Assembly (NCBI GenBank): GCA_040752255.1
Contig: JBFMFD010000164.1
Coordinates: 1 to 5,262, forward strand
Length of the DNA: 5,262 bases
From: J051 sp040752255
Lineage (GTDB): Bacteria > Armatimonadota > Fimbriimonadia > Fimbriimonadales > ATM1
Direction of reading: 5' to 3'
This document shows, in pieces, positions 1 to 5,262 of the stretch; the first letter of the stretch is position 1; every line of letters begins with the position of its first letter. The position numbers were made by a program, and so were the translations under genes. The notes below the pieces were generated by a model. That model was not told the origin of the DNA. It saw only the letters and a program-made list of their open reading frames with translations, and ran no database searches.

Positions 1-558
1 CCGTACGAACCGCACAAGCCCGGGCCACTGGACTTTGGGCCTGGGAAGGTCATGACGCTCCAAGAGTTCAAACTGGCCGCCGAGAAACAGTTCGCCACCG
101 TGTACGAGATTGATGGCCGCCTGGTTTCCGCGCCCGTGTTTGTACGCGGCTCGATGACGAAGGAGACCTTCGGCAAGGTGTATCGCGAAGTCGCGTCTGC
201 GCAGCACCCGTTGGAAGCGGAGCCCGCCCCGACCCAGCAAGAGCCTTCGCTGGCAGAGTTGTTGGGCTCCACCGCCTCGGTCCTCGGGGCTGCAAGCGCC
301 GAGGATCTGTACGGACTAGATCCCGACGACTTCATCAACGGGCGATCCATGGCCGCCGGGCAGCTCGCGGCACTCGACCCGGCAATCGGCGAGCAGCTCG
401 CCGGACTGGGACTCAGCCCGTCCGACAAGGTTCGCCTAAAGCCCGGTGTCATCTTCATCTTCGACGCCGGCGGAAGTCGGACGATCGGCTTCTCCGGCTC
501 GGGCAGCCGCCGAATCACACTTGCGGCATCGAATCGGCTGCGCCTTGGGATACGGTGA
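1..558 (+). CDS. Unrecognised protein, 5' end outside window, probably altered C-terminus
   Basis: The frame is open from the first base to a TGA at 556-558, giving 185 codons. The first in-frame ATG is at 52 (168 residues), but its purine run GGGAAGG (43-49) sits only 2 nt upstream and the codons before it also look coding, so the true start probably lies upstream of the window. Residues below are numbered from ATG 52. Residues 1-50 alternate predicted helix and strand (MTLQEFKLAAEKQF, then VYEIDGRL, then APVFVRGS), loosely like the small STN/secretin-type alpha-beta domain; this is a weak inference. A Pro/Glu/Gln-rich linker (about 53-66) follows, then an Ala/Leu-rich helical part and a segment ending KPGVIFIFDAGG. 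I see no signal peptide, membrane segment or catalytic motif in the visible part. The last 25 or so residues are Arg/Ser-rich and look less coding, and a galactose-oxidase-like tail follows the stop in the same frame, so this 3' end may be frameshifted. I do not recognise the family. Confidence 0.55.
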   Translation, partial: PYEPHKPGPLDFGPGKVMTLQEFKLAAEKQFATVYEIDGRLVSAPVFVRGSMTKETFGKVYREVASAQHPLEAEPAPTQQEPSLAELLGSTASVLGAASAEDLYGLDPDDFINGRSMAAGQLAALDPAIGEQLAGLGLSPSDKVRLKPGVIFIFDAGGSRTIGFSGSGSRRITLAASNRLRLGIR

Positions 559-672
559 TCCCTCAAGCTCCCGGACGCGAATTACGCGCCCCGGGGCTAC
601 TATATGCTGTTCGTCACCGACAACACCGGCTCGTATTCCCGGGCGGCGATGGCGCACCTCTCGCCGACTTAG
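559..672 (+). pseudogene. Remnant of a galactose-oxidase-like (DUF1929) C-terminus
   Basis: After the TGA at 556-558 the same frame continues for 37 codons to TAG at 670-672. It contains LPDANYAPRGYYMLFV and then TDNTGSYSRAAMAHL. In galactose oxidase and related kelch/DUF1929 proteins the last beta-strands read approximately A-N-x-A-P-P-G-Y-Y-M-L-F-V, followed about ten residues later by a P-S-x-A motif, and the match in order and spacing is good. There is no plausible start codon or Shine-Dalgarno sequence for an independent gene. The domain normally needs about 90 residues, so this is only its end. The preceding DTV codons (549-557) in frame 3 join naturally to SLKLPDANYAP if one base near 558 is removed. 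A frameshifted gene end or a sequencing error is therefore as likely as an ancient remnant. The family call rests on remembered motifs. Confidence 0.5.
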
Positions 673-816
673 GGGGCGTGCGGGTCGTCCGCCGTGCTCG
701 TAGGAAGCAGGGGTTAGTGCCGGGCCGCCCGTTTCTCCCGCGTCTCGCCGGGCGCCCGCGGGGCGGCGGCAGGGTCATTTGCCGCGAACGGGCTTCCCCC
801 CAGGGGGTCGAGGCAC
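673..816 (+). other. GC-rich intergenic stretch with no recognisable gene
   Basis: No reading frame here shows convincing protein sequence or a start with a Shine-Dalgarno sequence. The stretch is very rich in G and C and holds several inverted repeats: GCCGCCC (724-730) can pair with GGGCGGC (761-767), GGGCGCCC (750-757) is a perfect palindrome without a loop, and a C-run at 796-801 is followed by a G-run at 803-807. None is followed by a T-run, so none is a convincing intrinsic terminator, although the 724-767 hairpin could help end transcription of the upstream gene. Confidence 0.5.
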
Positions 817-846
817 TTGACATACAGGTTCACGTTCGGTCAAAAT
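817..846 (+). promoter_or_regulatory. Sigma-70-type promoter of the str operon
   Basis: A perfect -35 box TTGACA lies at 817-822 and a -10-like CAAAAT (four of six matches to TATAAT, including the key A2 and T6) at 841-846, with an 18-nt spacer. It is the best promoter I see upstream of rpsL. Transcription would begin near 852-855, giving a leader of about 180 nt. The bases just after the -10 box (ACGCCAG) are GC-rich; promoters for translation genes with GC-rich discriminators are often under stringent (ppGpp) control, but that is inference here. Confidence 0.65.
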
Positions 847-905
847 ACGCCAGCGGTCACGGAGTCCGTCCGTGGAACCGCCGAAATCTTGTGACTAAGG
901 AGGGA

Positions 906-929
906 GTGCCCACCAGGTTAGGCTCGTAA
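906..929 (+). CDS. Possible 7-codon leader peptide (MPTRLGS)
   Basis: A GTG at 906-908 opens a seven-codon frame ending in TAA at 927-929. A perfect AAGGAGG (897-903) stands just upstream, but only 2 nt separate it from the GTG, shorter than the usual 5-9 nt. No other start codon lies in a better position. The peptide has no run of one amino acid that would suggest classical amino-acid attenuation. Its first three residues, MPT, match the start of S12, which may be chance. It could be a leader peptide or simply a ribosome-binding stretch in the leader RNA. Confidence 0.2.
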   Translation: MPTRLGS

Positions 930-970
930 CAGCCAGTCCAGGCGCTCCGGTGAATGCCGGAGCCATTGTG

Positions 971-1010
971 AACCGCCCTCCGACGTCGCTGACAGGGCGG
1001 TTTTGCTTTG
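971..1010 (+). terminator. Terminator-like hairpin in the rpsL leader
   Basis: AACCGCCCT (971-979) and AGGGCGGTT (994-1002) form a perfect 9-bp stem around a 14-nt loop that itself holds the palindrome CGACGTCG (982-989). The stem runs into TTTTGCTTTG (1001-1010), a broken T-run. It lies 25 bases before the rpsL start and downstream of the only good promoter seen, so full termination here would silence the operon. It is therefore better read as a leaky or regulated attenuator than as the end of the upstream unit. Confidence 0.5.
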
Positions 1011-1035
1011 ACGGACGCTTGACCGGAAGACGAGT

Positions 1036-1410
1036 ATGCCGACAGTCAACCAACTGGTAAGGAAAGGACGACGGAAGGTGGTGGCGAAATCGAAGTCGCC
1101 CGCCCTTCGTGGCAACCCGCAGCGTCGTGGGGTTTGCACGGTCGTACGCACGGTAACGCCGAAGAAGCCGAATTCCGCTCTTCGGAAGGTTGCTCGCGTA
1201 CGCCTAACGAATGGCGTCGAGGTAACGGCATACATTCCCGGCATTGGGCACAACCTCCAGGAGCACTCGGTGGTTCTGGTTCGCGGGGGTCGTGTGAAGG
1301 ACTTGCCGGGCGTCCGCTATCACATCGTTCGCGGCGCGGAGCAGACGGCGGGCACAGCCGACCGGAAGCAAGGGCGCAGCAAGTACGGCACGAAGAGGCC
1401 GAAGGGTTAG
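1036..1410 (+). CDS. rpsL: 30S ribosomal protein S12
   Basis: S12 sits at the decoding centre on the 30S interface and helps monitor codon-anticodon pairing. The product has 124 residues, the same as E. coli S12. It begins MPTVNQLVRKGR, the classic bacterial start, with a basic N-terminal extension, then the OB-fold core. The loop TPKKPNSALRK (41-51) and the loop GGRVKDLPGVRYH (84-96) are intact. K43 and K88, the positions changed in many streptomycin-resistant mutants, are both lysine, so streptomycin sensitivity at this site is predicted. D89, the aspartate that RimO methylthiolates in E. coli, is present. The C-terminus ends RSKYGTKRPKG, as expected. GGAAG (1025-1029) lies 6 nt before ATG 1036 and supports the start. 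It is the first gene of the operon, and its TAG is 4 nt before rpsG. Residues 35-45 of the core (TVVRTVTPKKP) lack any inserted segment. Confidence 0.98.
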   Translation: MPTVNQLVRKGRRKVVAKSKSPALRGNPQRRGVCTVVRTVTPKKPNSALRKVARVRLTNGVEVTAYIPGIGHNLQEHSVVLVRGGRVKDLPGVRYHIVRGAEQTAGTADRKQGRSKYGTKRPKG

Positions 1411-1414
1411 CGAG

Positions 1415-1885
1415 ATGCCGAGGCGAGGAAACACACCCAAGCGAAAGATTCTCCCCGACCCGCTGTACGGCTCGGAGTTGGTTCAGCGCTTCATCAACCG
1501 CCTGATGCTCGACGGCAAGAAGGTGAAGGCTGAGCAGATCGTCTACCAGGCGCTGGATCAGTGCGCTGAGAAGGCTGGTGTCGAGCCGCTGGAACTGTTT
1601 GACAAGGCGATGCAGAACTGCATGCCGATTACGGAGGTTCGACCGCGACGCGTCGGTGGTCAAACCTATCAAGTGCCCGTGGAAGTGCGCCCCGAACGGA
1701 GGCGCACTCTTGCGATTCGGTGGCTGGTCCAGAACGCTCGCAAGCGGCCGGGCAAGTCTATGGTTGAGAAACTGGCGACGGAACTGTTTGACGCCTATAA
1801 AGGCGAGGGACCGACGGTGAAGAAGAAGGAGGATACGCACCGGATGGCGGAAGCGAACAAGGCTTTCGCGCACTTCCGGTTCTAA
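1415..1885 (+). CDS. rpsG: 30S ribosomal protein S7
   Basis: S7 is a primary 16S rRNA binder that starts assembly of the 30S head and lies near the E site. The product has 156 residues, the usual bacterial length. It opens with MPRRGNTPKRKILPDP, whose basic tail contacts rRNA, followed by the helical core (SELVQRFINRLMLDGKK at 20-36). The long beta-hairpin that reaches toward the E-site tRNA is at about 74-93 (EVRPRRVGG then QVPVEVRP). The helices RRTLAIRWLVQNARKR (96-111) and the basic THRMAEANKAFAHFRF tail (141-156) complete the fold; the last residue is F rather than the common W. Its start is 4 nt after the rpsL stop, with only a weak GAAGGG (1401-1406) upstream, so coupling to rpsL translation is likely. 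In E. coli, S7 represses this operon by binding the roughly 100-nt rpsL-rpsG spacer, which is absent here. Confidence 0.98.
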   Translation: MPRRGNTPKRKILPDPLYGSELVQRFINRLMLDGKKVKAEQIVYQALDQCAEKAGVEPLELFDKAMQNCMPITEVRPRRVGGQTYQVPVEVRPERRRTLAIRWLVQNARKRPGKSMVEKLATELFDAYKGEGPTVKKKEDTHRMAEANKAFAHFRF

Positions 1886-1890
1886 CTGCC

Positions 1891-4005
<2,115 letters not shown>

Positions 4006-4008
4006 TTC

Positions 4009-4014
4009 AGGAGG
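4009..4014 (+). promoter_or_regulatory. Strong ribosome binding site of tuf
   Basis: AGGAGG ends 5 nt before ATG 4020 and is fully complementary to the 16S anti-Shine-Dalgarno sequence. It is much stronger than the sites before rpsG and fusA, which fits the need for several-fold more EF-Tu than other operon products. It also fixes the tuf start. Confidence 0.85.
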
Positions 4015-4019
4015 AAACC

Positions 4020-5222
4020 ATGGCAAGAGCAAAGTTCGAACGAACGAAACCACACGTCAACATCGGAACCATCGGTCACGTAGACCATGGGAAGACGACG
4101 CTTACGTCGGCGATTACCCGCGTCCTCGCGACGCAGGGGCTTGCGCAAGCGAAGAAGTATGATGAGATTGACGCCGCACCGGAAGAGAAGGCGCGCGGCA
4201 TCACGATCAACATCTTCCACGCCGAGTACGAGACGAAGGAGCGTCACTACGCGCACGTAGACTGCCCCGGTCACGCCGACTTCATCAAGAACATGATTAC
4301 CGGCGCGGCGCAGATGGACGGCGCGATCCTTGTTGTCTCCGCAGCGGACGGACCGATGCCGCAAACGCGCGAGCACATCCTGCTCGCCCGCCAGGTCGGC
4401 GTACCGTACATCGTCGTCTTCCTCAACAAGTGCGACATGGTTGACGATGAAGAGTTGCTCGACGTCGTTGAACTCGAGGTGCGCGACCTGCTCAACAAGT
4501 ACGAGTTCCCCGGCGACGATACACCGATCATCCGAGGCTCGGCGCTGAAGGTGATGGAGCAAGAACCGATCAGCCTCGATGACCCGTGGACGCAAAAGAT
4601 TGTCGAGTTGATGGACTCCGTCGACAGCTACATCCCGACACCGGAGCGCGAGATTGACAAGCCGTTCCTTATGGCCGTCGAGGACGTGTTCACCATCACA
4701 GGGCGCGGTACGGTTGCCACCGGACGCGTCGAGCGTGGGCAGATGAAGTCCATGGAAGAGGTCGAGATTATCGGCCTGAAAGACGAGACGAAGAAGACCG
4801 TCGTGACCGGCATCGAGATGTTCCGCAAGATTCTCGACTACTGCCAGGCGGGCGATAACGTCGGCCTGCTGCTGCGCGGCGTCGAGCGGAAGGAAATCGA
4901 GCGCGGCATGGTCATCGCCAAGCCCGGCTCGATCAAGCCGCACACGAAGTTCGAAGCCGAGGTCTACGTCCTGAGCAAGGAAGAGGGCGGGCGGCACACG
5001 CCGTTCATCTCGGGCTATCGCCCGCAGTTCTACTTCCGCACGACGGACGTTACGGGCACGCTGCAGTTGCCTGACGGCGTCGAGATGGTCATGCCCGGCG
5101 ACAACATCACGATGAGCGTGGAGTTGATCGCCCCGATCGCTATGGAGCAAGGCTCGAAGTTCGCCATCCGCGAAGGCGGGCGAACGGTCGGCGCCGGCTC
5201 GATTACGAAGGTGTTCGACTAA
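4020..5222 (+). CDS. tuf: Elongation factor Tu
   Basis: EF-Tu is the cytosolic GTPase that brings aminoacyl-tRNA to the ribosomal A site. The product has 400 residues, between E. coli (394) and Thermus (406). Domain I (about 1-205) carries P-loop GHVDHGKT (19-26), switch I RGITIN (59-64), switch II DCPGH with catalytic H85 (81-85), NKCD (136-139) and SAL (174-176). Domain II (about 215-305) includes EDVFTITGRGTVATGRVERG (221-240) and N280 of the aminoacyl-end pocket. Domain III (about 306-400) includes GGRHTPF (323-329), YRPQFYFRTTDVTG (333-346) and FAIREGGRTVGAG (381-393). Positions matching E. coli kirromycin-resistance sites (Q125, G323, Q336, A382) are wild type. An oddity is NIFHAEYET in switch I (64-72), where most bacteria have a small residue then HVEY; H67 itself is kept. 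It follows fusA by 14 nt and is the last gene seen; a second tuf copy elsewhere is possible. Confidence 0.98.
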   Translation: MARAKFERTKPHVNIGTIGHVDHGKTTLTSAITRVLATQGLAQAKKYDEIDAAPEEKARGITINIFHAEYETKERHYAHVDCPGHADFIKNMITGAAQMDGAILVVSAADGPMPQTREHILLARQVGVPYIVVFLNKCDMVDDEELLDVVELEVRDLLNKYEFPGDDTPIIRGSALKVMEQEPISLDDPWTQKIVELMDSVDSYIPTPEREIDKPFLMAVEDVFTITGRGTVATGRVERGQMKSMEEVEIIGLKDETKKTVVTGIEMFRKILDYCQAGDNVGLLLRGVERKEIERGMVIAKPGSIKPHTKFEAEVYVLSKEEGGRHTPFISGYRPQFYFRTTDVTGTLQLPDGVEMVMPGDNITMSVELIAPIAMEQGSKFAIREGGRTVGAGSITKVFD

Positions 5223-5236
5223 TGGAGAGAAGTAGT

Positions 5237-5262
5237 CGGCGATTCGCTTTTGCGAATCGCCG
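5237..5262 (+). terminator. Possible terminator hairpin after tuf (cut by window end)
   Basis: CGGCGATTCGC (5237-5247) and GCGAATCGCCG (5252-5262) form a perfect 11-bp stem around a TTTT loop, 14 nt after the tuf stop. The window ends at the last base of the stem, so a following T-run cannot be seen. It fits an intrinsic terminator of the str operon, or an attenuator if rpsJ and the S10 operon follow, as they do in many bacteria. Confidence 0.55.

Larger units (their letters stand above)
853..1035 (+). promoter_or_regulatory. Structured 5' leader of the str operon, possible attenuator
   Basis: The predicted leader has several hairpins in order. The first is CACGGA/TCCGTG at 858-863 and 869-874 (6 bp, 5-nt loop). 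A weak GGCT/AGCC pair lies at 921-924 and 931-934. GCTCCGG/CCGGAGC lies at 944-950 and 957-963 (7 bp, 6-nt loop). The terminator-like stem is at 971-1002. Between the first and second sits a perfect Shine-Dalgarno sequence (897-903) with a very short possible ORF. AACCGCC occurs at 876-882 and again at 971-977, so the earlier copy could pair with GGCGGTT (996-1002) in place of the terminator arm. I could not match the leader to any riboswitch or ribosomal-protein leader motif I know. A role in autoregulation by S7 or S12, or in transcription attenuation, is inferred from position and structure. Confidence 0.5.

Noticed and set aside
556..558. TGA as a recoded sense codon joining the upstream frame to the DUF1929-like tail
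   Set aside because: fusA ends in TGA in the same window, no selenocysteine-type element is evident, and the residues before the TGA do not resemble the missing part of the domain. A frameshift or decay explains it better.
796..807. C-run/G-run inverted repeat as a terminator
   Set aside because: There is no room for a loop and no T-run follows.
555..929. 124-codon plus-strand frame through the intergenic region
   Set aside because: It is Arg/Gly-rich, overlaps the DUF1929-like tail in another frame and the promoter, and has no Shine-Dalgarno sequence. Only its last seven codons have one.
853..1010. Known riboswitch (cobalamin, TPP, SAM, guanidine and similar)
   Set aside because: I compared the leader with remembered conserved cores and found none. 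Only generic hairpins are visible.

Overview
This window carries a bacterial str operon on the + strand: rpsL (ribosomal protein S12), rpsG (S7), fusA (elongation factor G) and tuf (elongation factor Tu). All four genes look intact. The DNA is GC-rich, codons favour G or C in the third position, and TAG, TAA and TGA all serve as stops, so the genetic code is standard. The proteins are clearly bacterial, but the sequence alone does not settle the phylum. The S12 and EF-Tu wording loosely recalls deep-branching groups such as Armatimonadota or Chloroflexota; that is an impression only.

Bases 1-672 hold the 3' part of an unrecognised protein gene, open from the window edge to a TGA at 556-558. 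Immediately after that stop, in the same frame, comes a short stretch that reads as the extreme C-terminus of a galactose-oxidase-like (DUF1929) domain, with an AP(x)GYYMLFV core. This looks like a decayed, hybrid or frameshifted gene end. Bases 673-816 are GC-rich and appear non-coding.

Bases 817-1035 look like the control region of the operon. A good sigma-70-type promoter (TTGACA, 18 nt, CAAAAT) precedes a leader of about 180 nt. The leader contains several hairpins, a perfect Shine-Dalgarno sequence followed by a possible seven-codon ORF, and a terminator-like hairpin with a short T-run about 30 nt before rpsL. The 5' arm of that hairpin (AACCGCC) is repeated earlier in the leader, which permits an alternative fold. 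An attenuated or autoregulated leader is the most interesting possibility here, but it is an inference.

From 1036 on the genes are tightly packed: 4 nt between rpsL and rpsG, 5 nt between rpsG and fusA, and 14 nt between fusA and tuf. rpsG and fusA have weak or no Shine-Dalgarno sequences, which suggests translational coupling, whereas tuf has a perfect AGGAGG, as expected for a very abundant protein. Together the products build the 30S decoding centre and head (S12, S7), deliver aminoacyl-tRNA (EF-Tu) and drive translocation (EF-G). A perfect 11-bp inverted repeat closes the window 14 nt after the tuf stop and may be a terminator or attenuator.
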